Made by a program: the position numbers and the translations under genes. Below, in pieces: positions 51,105-57,927 of a stretch of 57,927 bases of DNA; within the stretch, counting starts at the first letter, position 1, and every line of letters begins with the position of its first letter. The stretch covers positions 1-57,927 of the forward strand of contig CAZOFY010000008.1 of assembly GCA_964579245.1 (NCBI GenBank), read 5' to 3'. The stretch is from Firm-13 sp964579245. Its GTDB lineage: Bacteria > Bacillota > Clostridia > Saccharofermentanales > Saccharofermentanaceae. Below the pieces are notes generated by a model. The model saw nothing but the letters and a program-made list of their open reading frames with translations, searched no databases and was not told the DNA's origin.

Positions 51105-53193
51105 TTACCTGGGTGCGGATGTCTCCGCTTTGCCGACGGTTGCTCAAAGACGTGCCAGACTTCTCGAGAAATTAGAAATATTTACGATTTATGATTTGCT
51201 CTCATTTTTCCCGCGAGACTATACCGACTGGACGAAGCTGGTCCCGATATCGGACTTGCAGGATAAGGAAGAGTCATCATTTCTGGCGATCGTTCGCAGA
51301 AAGCCTTCCTTACAGCGAAAAGGCAGAATGACGATACTTCGAACCATTCTTTCAGATGAAAGCGGAAGTATAAAGGCGACCTGGTTCAATCAGCCCTACT
51401 ACGAGAATAAGCTTATCAAGGATGAGGCTTTCTATTTTCGCGGAAAGATCCGCCGGGACGGTGTCAACTTTGATGTATCAAATCCATCCTTCGTCAGTAC
51501 AGGAGAAACGGAGACGCCCGGAATCCTCCCGGTCTATTCTCTGACAAAGGGTCTGACACAGGGTGTGATGCGGCAAATCGTCAGCTCTTGTATTCCGAAG
51601 GCTCTGCCCGAGCTAGTCGATGTGCTTCCTCCGGATGTCCGAAAGAAAGAGAAGCTTTGCAGCGCTGCGTTTGCCTATGAGAAGATTCATCTTCCGGATT
51701 CGGAAGAATCTTTGCGGCTGGCTCGTGAGCGGTTGATTTTTGAAGAGCTCTTTCTGGTGCAGGGCGGGCTTCGATATTTGAAAAACCAGAGCCGTAAGGA
51801 CAACAGAGCTTTTCGAGTCGTTCCGGGCGATCCGGAAAAGCGTAGTCTCGCCGAGGCCTTGAAGGGATTACCGTTTTCTCTTACGGAGGATCAGAATACT
51901 TGTATTTCGGCAATTCTTCGGGATTTGAAGCGAGAGATTCCAATGAACCGCCTTATTCAGGGAGATGTCGGTTCCGGTAAAACAATGGTGGCGGCCATCT
52001 CCATACTGACAACGGCTCTTTGCGGCATGCAGAGTGTTCTGATGGCGCCGACGTCAATCCTTGCCCGCCAGCATGCTTTGACCTTACAATCGATTTTTGA
52101 GCCTCTGGGCCTTGGCGTCGAACTTCTTCTCGGAAGTACGCCGGCATCCGAAAAGAAGCGAATTCGAGCAGCGCTTGAATCCAATCAAGCCCTAATTCTT
52201 GTCGGTACGCATGCGGTATTGTCGGAGAAAATCACGTTCCATTCACTGGCTCTGACGATTACCGATGAGCAACACCGTTTTGGTGTCCGCCAGCGGGCAT
52301 CCTTCCTGAATCGCGAACAGCGAACGCCGCATACCCTGGTCATGTCTGCGACACCTATCCCACGGACACTAGCCCTTATTCTATACGGAGATCTGGATAT
52401 ATCTGTTATCCGCACGATTCCGAGCGGAAGGGTTCCGATTGAGACGTATACAGCATCCTCGGCGGATGAGCCCCGCGTTTTTGAGATTGTCCGTCGGCAG
52501 ATTAAGGAGGGAAGGCAAGTGTATTTTGTCTGCCCGTTGATTGAGGCCGAGGCACAGGAGGATACGGAAGAACCATCAGGGTCGGATACAGCAGCATCTG
52601 CAGTATCATTATATACTCGACTGTCAGGGGACGTTTTTCCTGATCTGCGCGTAGGCCTTTTGCATGGCGGTCAGAAGCCGCTCGACAAGGAAGCTGTGAT
52701 GGAGAGATTTATATCCGGAGAGGTACAGATTCTTGTCTGTACTACTGTTGTTGAGGTTGGGGTAGACAATCCCAATGCGAGTCTGATGGTCATAGAGAAC
52801 GCCGAGAAGTTCGGACTATCACAGCTGCATCAGCTTCGTGGCCGAGTCGGACGGGGACCCTATCGATCCGTATGTATCCTAAAGAGTGACAAGGCGGAGG
52901 GGCTGGCTAAGGCGCGCATGCAGACCTTGTGCCAATGCACGGACGGCTTTTTAATTGCGAAGAAGGACCTCGAGCTTCGAGGTCCGGGGGATTTTTTCGG
53001 GACACGCCAGCACGGCATCCCGTCCCTGAGAATCGCAAACCTTTACAGAGATATGGATGTTCTGAAACGAGTAGCGGCGATACTCGATGAGATTTACAAG
53101 GATGATCCTCTTCTCGAAAAACCACCGAACGACCGGCTGCCGGGAGCGTTCCTCCGACATTTTGGAAGCGAGATCAACCATCCGGCGCTTTAA
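51046..53193 (+). CDS. recG: ATP-dependent DNA helicase RecG
   Basis: RecG remodels stalled forks and Holliday junctions. The 715-residue protein has a wedge/OB domain (ARLLEKLEIFTIYDLLSFFP, then GSIKATWFNQPYY) and Walker A GDVGSGKT (~306-313). The DEQH box is at ~407-410, followed by SATPIPRTLAL, CTTVVEVGVDNPNA and QLRGRVGRG. The start lies 59 bp inside nth with GAGAGG upstream, in a different frame. Length is normal for Bacillota. Confidence 0.96.
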   Translation: MQEGAPRNQHNEEEIQPPADYLGADVSALPTVAQRRARLLEKLEIFTIYDLLSFFPRDYTDWTKLVPISDLQDKEESSFLAIVRRKPSLQRKGRMTILRTILSDESGSIKATWFNQPYYENKLIKDEAFYFRGKIRRDGVNFDVSNPSFVSTGETETPGILPVYSLTKGLTQGVMRQIVSSCIPKALPELVDVLPPDVRKKEKLCSAAFAYEKIHLPDSEESLRLARERLIFEELFLVQGGLRYLKNQSRKDNRAFRVVPGDPEKRSLAEALKGLPFSLTEDQNTCISAILRDLKREIPMNRLIQGDVGSGKTMVAAISILTTALCGMQSVLMAPTSILARQHALTLQSIFEPLGLGVELLLGSTPASEKKRIRAALESNQALILVGTHAVLSEKITFHSLALTITDEQHRFGVRQRASFLNREQRTPHTLVMSATPIPRTLALILYGDLDISVIRTIPSGRVPIETYTASSADEPRVFEIVRRQIKEGRQVYFVCPLIEAEAQEDTEEPSGSDTAASAVSLYTRLSGDVFPDLRVGLLHGGQKPLDKEAVMERFISGEVQILVCTTVVEVGVDNPNASLMVIENAEKFGLSQLHQLRGRVGRGPYRSVCILKSDKAEGLAKARMQTLCQCTDGFLIAKKDLELRGPGDFFGTRQHGIPSLRIANLYRDMDVLKRVAAILDEIYKDDPLLEKPPNDRLPGAFLRHFGSEINHPAL

Positions 53194-53268
53194 TCATCTG
53201 CGCAGAACATCATGACAATGAACGGATCCGAATTTAACTACAGCAATTGTAAGCTGGAAAGGATATTT

Positions 53269-53859
53269 ATGCCAAGAGTGGTTGCGGGACAATGCCGGGG
53301 CGTAAACCTTGTCGCTCCTTCAGGTGAGAAGACAAGACCTACGACGGATAAAATCAAGGAAGCACTGTTTTCGATCCTGCAGATGCGAATACCGGACTGC
53401 GTTTTCTTGGATTTATTTGCAGGCTGCGGTCAGATGGGGATTGAAGCGGTGAGCCGCGGAGCCCGTGCGGCTGTCTTTGTCGAGGAAAATCCTTCCGCTT
53501 CGGAAGCGATACTAACGAATCTGAGAAAAACGAAATTACTGGACAGGACAAGGTTTTTGAAGAGGGACGTTTTTCGAGCGTTATCAACTCTTGCTCAAGA
53601 GCGGGAGTCCTTTGACTTGATCTACATGGATCCGCCGTATTTGCAGGCCATTCCCTTGTTTTTGCGAATCGCAGCCATAGTGAGTGAAAAAGAACTATTG
53701 GAACCGGGAGGGTTATTGATACTCGAACATGCGGCGACAGATGAACCCCCGGAAAATGTAATGAATTTGACATTGTATAGGCGTTGTAAGTATGGGACGA
53801 CCATGCTAACATTTTATTCTACAGATGCTAATTATAATGGAGGTATTCTGAGTAAGTGA
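53269..53859 (+). CDS. rsmD: 16S rRNA m2G966 methyltransferase RsmD
   Basis: RsmD methylates G966 of 16S rRNA. The 196-residue protein starts MPRVVAGQCRGVNLVAP, has TRPTTDKIKEALFSIL, the SAM motif FLDLFAGCGQMGIEAVSRGA and the catalytic DPPY (YMDPPYLQ). ATG 53269 has GGAAAGGA upstream; the longer frame from 53212 adds unrelated residues. Its stop overlaps coaD, as is common in Bacillota. Confidence 0.94.
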   Translation: MPRVVAGQCRGVNLVAPSGEKTRPTTDKIKEALFSILQMRIPDCVFLDLFAGCGQMGIEAVSRGARAAVFVEENPSASEAILTNLRKTKLLDRTRFLKRDVFRALSTLAQERESFDLIYMDPPYLQAIPLFLRIAAIVSEKELLEPGGLLILEHAATDEPPENVMNLTLYRRCKYGTTMLTFYSTDANYNGGILSK

Positions 53860-54350
53860 GGACGATGATTTTTCCGGGAAGCTTCGATCCGTTTTCACTT
53901 GGACATGTCGATATTGCTCGACGTGCTTCTTTGCTCTGCGACCGACTCGTTGTGGCCGTAATGAGAAATCGTGCAAAGAACACGGTTTTTTCTCTTGAGG
54001 AGCGGGTTGAGATGGCGAAGATTTGCTTGTCCGACATGCCGGGGGTGGAAGTAATCCCATATGATCGGCTGCTCGTCGAATTATATCGCGAGATGAATGC
54101 GAGTGCTGTCGTCAGGGGTTTGCGAAGCGAATCGGATTTTCGAAATGAGGCGGAGATGGCTGCGGCCAACCGTTTTCTTTGTAAGGATTATGAAGTGATC
54201 CTTTTACCATGCAAAATAGATCTGGCATATACGAGCTCGACCATTATTCGCGAGGTAGCATATTATGGCGGAGATATATCCGGCATGGTAGTTCCGGCGA
54301 TTGCTGATCGGGTCATGAGCAGGTTACAGGAAAGGAAAGCTGAGAGCTGA
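53856..54350 (+). CDS. coaD: Phosphopantetheine adenylyltransferase
   Basis: CoaD makes dephospho-CoA from phosphopantetheine and ATP. The 164-residue protein has the TxGH-type motif FPGSFDPFSLGHVDIARRA, VVRGLRSESDFRNEAEMA, and the ISST-like YTSSTIIREV. GTG 53856 overlaps the rsmD stop; ATG 53865 is in frame but lacks an RBS. Length matches the family. Confidence 0.95.
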   Translation: MRTMIFPGSFDPFSLGHVDIARRASLLCDRLVVAVMRNRAKNTVFSLEERVEMAKICLSDMPGVEVIPYDRLLVELYREMNASAVVRGLRSESDFRNEAEMAAANRFLCKDYEVILLPCKIDLAYTSSTIIREVAYYGGDISGMVVPAIADRVMSRLQERKAES

Positions 54351-54364
54351 TGGAGGAGCCAGGA

Positions 54365-54838
54365 ATGCACGAGAATCTTCGGCAGGGGAAATCCAACGAA
54401 ACCGATATTGTAGAGCTTCTTGACCAGCTGACGGAGACTGTCCGGCAGGCCAAGAGTATTCCTTTTTCCGACAACTGCATCATCGATCGCGAAGATGTTC
54501 TATATTGGGTCAATCAAATCCGGGAGAATCTGCCGGAGGAGCTTCATCAGGCAAGATGGTTATTGGAGCAGAACCGCCAGGTGGTTGCCAGTGCCCGCCA
54601 GAAGGCAGAGAGTATTCTGCGCGAGACGGAGCAGCGATCAGCCATTATGATCAATGAGCACGAGATTACGCTTCGCGCACGCGAAATGGCGCAGATGACC
54701 ATTGACCAGGCGAACCAAATGGCCTGGCAAATGAGAGTCAAGTCAAATGAATATGCAATGGCAAGACTCAATGAGCTCGAGAGTCAGCTGACTGAGATGC
54801 TGGTCAAGGTGCAGAAAAACAAGAAAGAGCTCAAATAA
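54365..54838 (+). CDS. Coiled-coil protein, ATP-synthase-B-like/DivIVA-like region
   Basis: The 157-residue acidic, helical protein starts with IVELLDQLTETVRQAKSIPF, then LYWVNQIRENLPEELHQARW. A long coiled coil follows (EQNRQVVASARQKAESILRE, ending LNELESQLTEMLVKVQKNKK). Similar proteins follow coaD in Clostridia and are often called ATPase by weak similarity to the F0 b subunit. No catalytic motif is present. ATG 54365 has GGAGGAG six bases upstream, better than ATG 54350. A structural or division-site role is possible but unproved. Confidence 0.72.
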   Translation: MHENLRQGKSNETDIVELLDQLTETVRQAKSIPFSDNCIIDREDVLYWVNQIRENLPEELHQARWLLEQNRQVVASARQKAESILRETEQRSAIMINEHEITLRAREMAQMTIDQANQMAWQMRVKSNEYAMARLNELESQLTEMLVKVQKNKKELK

Positions 54839-54865
54839 TCCCGCTTTCAAACGGAGGTGATCGTC

Positions 54866-56074
54866 TTGATTGAGGGTATACGCATCCAGAACCATACGAT
54901 TTTTGCTGACAATCAGGTGGGCATTCTTCTCGGGGACCTGGGTCAGGAGAGAACAAATCCGGACTCTCTGATGTCTGCCGGTATCTCCCCGGATTTCGCC
55001 CTGTCAAATCTTACGGCTTTTATCGGCAGAAATGCGACCGGTAAGAGCTCTTTTTTTGATGCTCTATCTTTTTTGTCGGAGAGCACGACATTGGGCTGTC
55101 CACAGGCATCCACACAGAAGGGCCGCCCCGGATTTGGCAAACTGCTACACGAATCCGGTAAGCCGATGACTTTTGAGTGTCTGTTTCGTATGCCAAACGG
55201 TGACAACAGATCGCTGGGTGTCTACGTATCCTACTATGCCCGATTTGATTGCGATACGTACGGACGTCCCTACTATTCTGCGGAGAAGGTGGTTAGAATC
55301 GCAAAGACCGCCGACGGCCTTTCCGAGCCTAAGACCGTTCTCGATCTGATTAACGGGACCGGTAATGTGTATTGCGGAGGGCAAATGGTTGAAGGTGGCG
55401 TCTCGGACAAGCGCTATTCTGCTCTTCGTTCGTACGGCGCAATCGTGACTTGCCCGGAATTATCCTTGTTGTATCGAGAGCTCTCACATTGGTTTTTCTG
55501 CTGTTTCTCCTGCGACCATTCGAAAAGAGGCAACGGAGCAATCGCCCCCGGAGGTCACCGGCACTTGAACGCAATCGGATCGAATATGGAAAATGTACTG
55601 TCCTATTATCAATCCGAGGATCCCCGAAAATATCAGGAAATGTTGGAACGGATCACCTCGAAGATCCCGTCAATCCGTAAATCGGCAAGCTCCTTGCCGG
55701 CTTCCTTTCGCAAAAGTCCGGACAAGCTTTTTCTATACCTGCTGCTGTTATCGGACCCGACTCCTCGTCCGTTGATATGCATTGAGACTCCGGATATGGG
55801 TCTCTACCACGATATGGTGGATGTTCTGGCTTCCGAATTCAGAGATTACTCGGTGCGGTTTCCCTTTTCGCAAATTATGTTCACGACACATAATCCCTAT
55901 ATTTTAGAATCTATCGCCCCTCAGGAAGTCTGGGTATTCAAACGTCATGAGGAGAAGACAAATCAAGTGAGCATCGAGTGTGCCGGATCGGATCCGATCG
56001 TAGCCGAAATGTATCGTCAGGGTGTCGGTATGGGAGCTATTTGGTATGCCGGACATTTTGATGAACCATCTTGA
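54866..56074 (+). CDS. AAA-type ATPase of a putative two-gene ATPase/TOPRIM module
   Basis: The 402-residue protein resembles SMC/OLD-like AAA ATPases (AAA_15/AAA_21). It begins IEGIRIQNHTIFADN and has Walker A GRNATGKS (residues 54-61) after LSNLTAFI. A Walker B-like strand LICIETPDMGLY (~303-314) and a switch His in MFTTHNPYILES (~341) follow. A Cys-rich stretch WFFCCFSCDHS lies mid-protein. TTG 54866 is eight bases after GGAGGTGAT; GTG 54857 lies within that site. It is 13 bp from the DUF4276-like gene. Such pairs act in phage defence in known systems; that role here is inference. Confidence 0.78.
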   Translation: MIEGIRIQNHTIFADNQVGILLGDLGQERTNPDSLMSAGISPDFALSNLTAFIGRNATGKSSFFDALSFLSESTTLGCPQASTQKGRPGFGKLLHESGKPMTFECLFRMPNGDNRSLGVYVSYYARFDCDTYGRPYYSAEKVVRIAKTADGLSEPKTVLDLINGTGNVYCGGQMVEGGVSDKRYSALRSYGAIVTCPELSLLYRELSHWFFCCFSCDHSKRGNGAIAPGGHRHLNAIGSNMENVLSYYQSEDPRKYQEMLERITSKIPSIRKSASSLPASFRKSPDKLFLYLLLLSDPTPRPLICIETPDMGLYHDMVDVLASEFRDYSVRFPFSQIMFTTHNPYILESIAPQEVWVFKRHEEKTNQVSIECAGSDPIVAEMYRQGVGMGAIWYAGHFDEPS

Positions 56075-56087
56075 GACGAGGAACGGT

Positions 56088-56759
56088 ATGCACATAGAAG
56101 TTTTGACGGAAGATAAATCAGGTGGTGTGGTCATAGATGCTCTGGTTCGTCGAATGATCAGCCCGCTGTATGCGGACTGCACCCTGTCAATCCGCCCGCA
56201 CCGCGGCAAAGGGGATTACCCGGACGCGCCACAGCTTGCTCCGGCTCGTTTTGCGTCGGGGCTTCTGGATCTGCTGCCGGCCAAGCTTCGTGCATACGAC
56301 CGGATCTATGCGGGAACACCGTTTATTCTGATCATCATTATTGATTCGGATACTGATCCCTACGAGGTGGTTCACGATCAACTGATCTCGGCCGTTCGCC
56401 TGCATGCCCCCGGCCTGTCTCACGTGATTGGTATTTGTGTGGAGGAAACGGAGTCCTGGCTCCTCGCAGACAAAGAGGCGGTTATGAGCGCGTATCCGGA
56501 TGCCGATGAAGATATTCTTGATGCGTATGAGCAGGACAGCGTTTGCGGCACCTGGGAGGTATTATGCCAGGCGTTGCTTAAGGAGCGGGCACAATCACTG
56601 ATCCGGGTAGGATACCCGGCTATCGGCCAGTATAAGCACGAGTGGGCGGAGCGTATCTCGGAATACCTGGAGCCTCAGAGAAATCACTCGCCGAGCTTCC
56701 GCGCTTTTTCGAAGGAGCTGCATCAGACACTCCGACACATGGAGAGGGTCTTGGCATGA
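56088..56759 (+). CDS. DUF4276/TOPRIM-like protein, partner of the AAA ATPase
   Basis: The 223-residue protein shows the DUF4276 pattern: MHIEVLTEDKSGG with Glu8, then IRPHRGKGDYPD. A hydrophobic strand leading to an acidic cluster follows (FILIIIIDSDTDP; D86, D88, D90), then VIGICVEETESWLLADKEAV with E119, E120 and E122. The E...DxD layout is that of the TOPRIM metal site. ATG 56088 follows ACGAGGA; an upstream frame from 56022 overlaps the ATPase gene and is unrelated. The gene overlaps hemW by four bases, so the module is embedded in the housekeeping operon. Confidence 0.78.
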   Translation: MHIEVLTEDKSGGVVIDALVRRMISPLYADCTLSIRPHRGKGDYPDAPQLAPARFASGLLDLLPAKLRAYDRIYAGTPFILIIIIDSDTDPYEVVHDQLISAVRLHAPGLSHVIGICVEETESWLLADKEAVMSAYPDADEDILDAYEQDSVCGTWEVLCQALLKERAQSLIRVGYPAIGQYKHEWAERISEYLEPQRNHSPSFRAFSKELHQTLRHMERVLA

Positions 56760-57913
56760 AGAACATGACGCCGCAGTCGGCGTATATTCATATTCCTTTT
56801 TGCGAGAGAAAATGCGCATATTGCGACTTTGTTTCTTACGCAGGTCAGTTCGATAGAAAGGACAAATATGTACAGTCTCTTGTGAGGGAGATTGAATTGA
56901 CCGCAGAAGCCACCCCGAAGAAGTTGCCTCTTTCCACGGTATATTTTGGCGGAGGTACGCCGACGACATTCTCGCCGGAACAACTGGCAGAAATCCTACA
57001 GGTTCTGCGGTCTGTCTTTGGGATTGATGCGGATGCCGAAGTCACTTTGGAAATGAATCCCCAAACGGTCGATCCGTCTTCCTTGCGCCGGTATGCGGAT
57101 ATCGGATTCAATCGAGCTTCAATCGGTGTGCAAAGCTTATCGGATCATCTTCTTTCTGCTTTGGGCCGGATCCACACAGCGTCGCAAGCACTGGACACGA
57201 TTCGGGAAGCCGGAGCTGCCGGGTTTCATAATCTGAATTGTGATCTGATGATCGGTCTGCCCGGGCAAACCCTCAGTGACGCGATGGATTCGCTCAATCG
57301 TTTGATCGAGCTGAATGTTACACACATTTCTTTTTATTCCCTTTCCCTGGAGGAGGGGACTCCTTTCTACAAAACGTATCATGGCAGGGAAGAGCTGCTT
57401 CCGTCTCCGGAGTCAGAGCGTGAAATGTATCACAGCATGCTCAAAGAGCTTATCATGCACGGTTATCAGCATTATGAAATCAGTAATTGTGCAAAGCCTG
57501 GATTTATAAGCCGGCATAATATGGTTTACTGGAAGGCACTGCCCTACTATGGCTTCGGATGCGGTGCCCACGCATACCTTCAGGGAAGGCGATTCGGGAA
57601 AACATCCGATCTGAATCATTACCTGGAAAAAATGAACTCCGGCAGCGGACTCTCCGAAATCATCGAGGAAGACGAGAAGATCGATAAGTCCGAGAGTGAA
57701 AGGGAATTCATGCTCCTCGGGTTCCGGTTGACCACAGGCGTATCGGAAGAAGAATTCGGGAGAAGGTTTGGTGTATCCATATCCGATATCTTTGCTGCTG
57801 AGCTTTCGGAACTTTTGAAAAAAAACTTGATAATACATGCTGACGGACGATTCTTTTTGAGCGAAAAGGGCATCGATTTCGCTAATGAAGTATTTCGCGC
57901 CTTTGTTTCCTGA
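56756..57913 (+). CDS. hemW: Heme chaperone HemW (radical-SAM, CPO-III-like)
   Basis: HemW is a radical-SAM-fold protein that carries heme and inserts it into target proteins, although it was once annotated as coproporphyrinogen oxidase. The 385-residue protein has SAYIHIPFCERKCAYCDF with C-x3-C-x2-C, VYFGGGTPTTFSPEQL, NPQTVDPSSLRRYADIGFNR and MIGLPGQTLSDA. The HemW C-terminal domain follows. ATG 56756 overlaps the DUF4276 stop and has GAGAGGG upstream; ATG 56765 is also possible. It ends 14 bp before the window edge. Confidence 0.92.
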   Translation: MKNMTPQSAYIHIPFCERKCAYCDFVSYAGQFDRKDKYVQSLVREIELTAEATPKKLPLSTVYFGGGTPTTFSPEQLAEILQVLRSVFGIDADAEVTLEMNPQTVDPSSLRRYADIGFNRASIGVQSLSDHLLSALGRIHTASQALDTIREAGAAGFHNLNCDLMIGLPGQTLSDAMDSLNRLIELNVTHISFYSLSLEEGTPFYKTYHGREELLPSPESEREMYHSMLKELIMHGYQHYEISNCAKPGFISRHNMVYWKALPYYGFGCGAHAYLQGRRFGKTSDLNHYLEKMNSGSGLSEIIEEDEKIDKSESEREFMLLGFRLTTGVSEEEFGRRFGVSISDIFAAELSELLKKNLIIHADGRFFLSEKGIDFANEVFRAFVS

Positions 57914-57927
57914 AGAAAAAGACCTAG

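Overview
The window is a bacterial chromosome segment of moderate GC content. It carries the housekeeping gene set of an anaerobic, Gram-positive-type Clostridia (Bacillota). Supporting signs are the rimP-nusA-rnpM-L7Ae-infB-rbfA operon, an IreB/RuvX/DUF1292 cluster, a Bacillota-style division and cell-wall cluster with sbp next to ftsZ, a PASTA-type class B PBP, and a Fur/PerR-rubrerythrin-desulfoferrodoxin oxygen-defence operon. Strong GGAGG ribosome sites and frequent GTG/TTG starts also fit. MurE carries the DNPR signature of a meso-diaminopimelate enzyme. No sporulation gene is present, and ftsZ is followed by nrdR rather than spoIIGA-sigE, which hints at a non-sporulating lineage (inference). 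A 100-N assembly gap at 25478-25577 lies inside infB.

Layout. 1-200: tRNA-Asp (3' part) and tRNA-Phe with a terminator. 201-1031: a non-coding repeat element, copy A. 1160-9792: calcium-type P-ATPase, two bacterial-PH membrane proteins, secG, rnr, a reverse-strand HPr-like gene and mtaB. 9874-11312: ireB-ruvX and two DUF1292 genes. 11394-14525: a large exported beta-propeller-type protein of unknown role. 14638-16297: tRNA-Val, a cysteine hydrolase and a zinc-ribbon membrane protein. 16335-19083: a YhbD-like MerR regulator with ArsR partner, then the PerR-type regulon. 19230-21933, reverse strand: ilvN-ilvC, mscL and a P-loop protein. 22242-33710: translation and RNA operon rimP to ribF, then lgt-rodA. 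33779-34615: repeat element, copy B. 34773-47688: division and wall cluster from mraZ to ftsZ, lacking mraY, murD, murC and ftsA. 47695-54838: nrdR, a two-component system, nth, recG, rsmD, coaD and a coiled-coil protein. 54866-56759: an AAA ATPase plus a TOPRIM-like DUF4276 gene. 56756-57913: hemW.

The most novel signal is the pair of ~830-bp non-coding elements (201-1031 and 33779-34615). Both have the same orientation, lie between a terminator and a promoter, contain degenerate ~73-bp tandem units, and share a hairpin whose arms changed in a compensating way between copies. Other points of interest are the ATPase/DUF4276 pair, which resembles two-gene immune modules; FUS-like Gly-Tyr-Gln repeats in IF-2; a MerR-type promoter with a 19-bp spacer followed by an attenuator-like hairpin; a PBP with KTS in place of KTG and a PASTA domain split by a Ser/Thr/Pro/Glu tract; and phased TCGAAAAA repeats ahead of the bPH genes.
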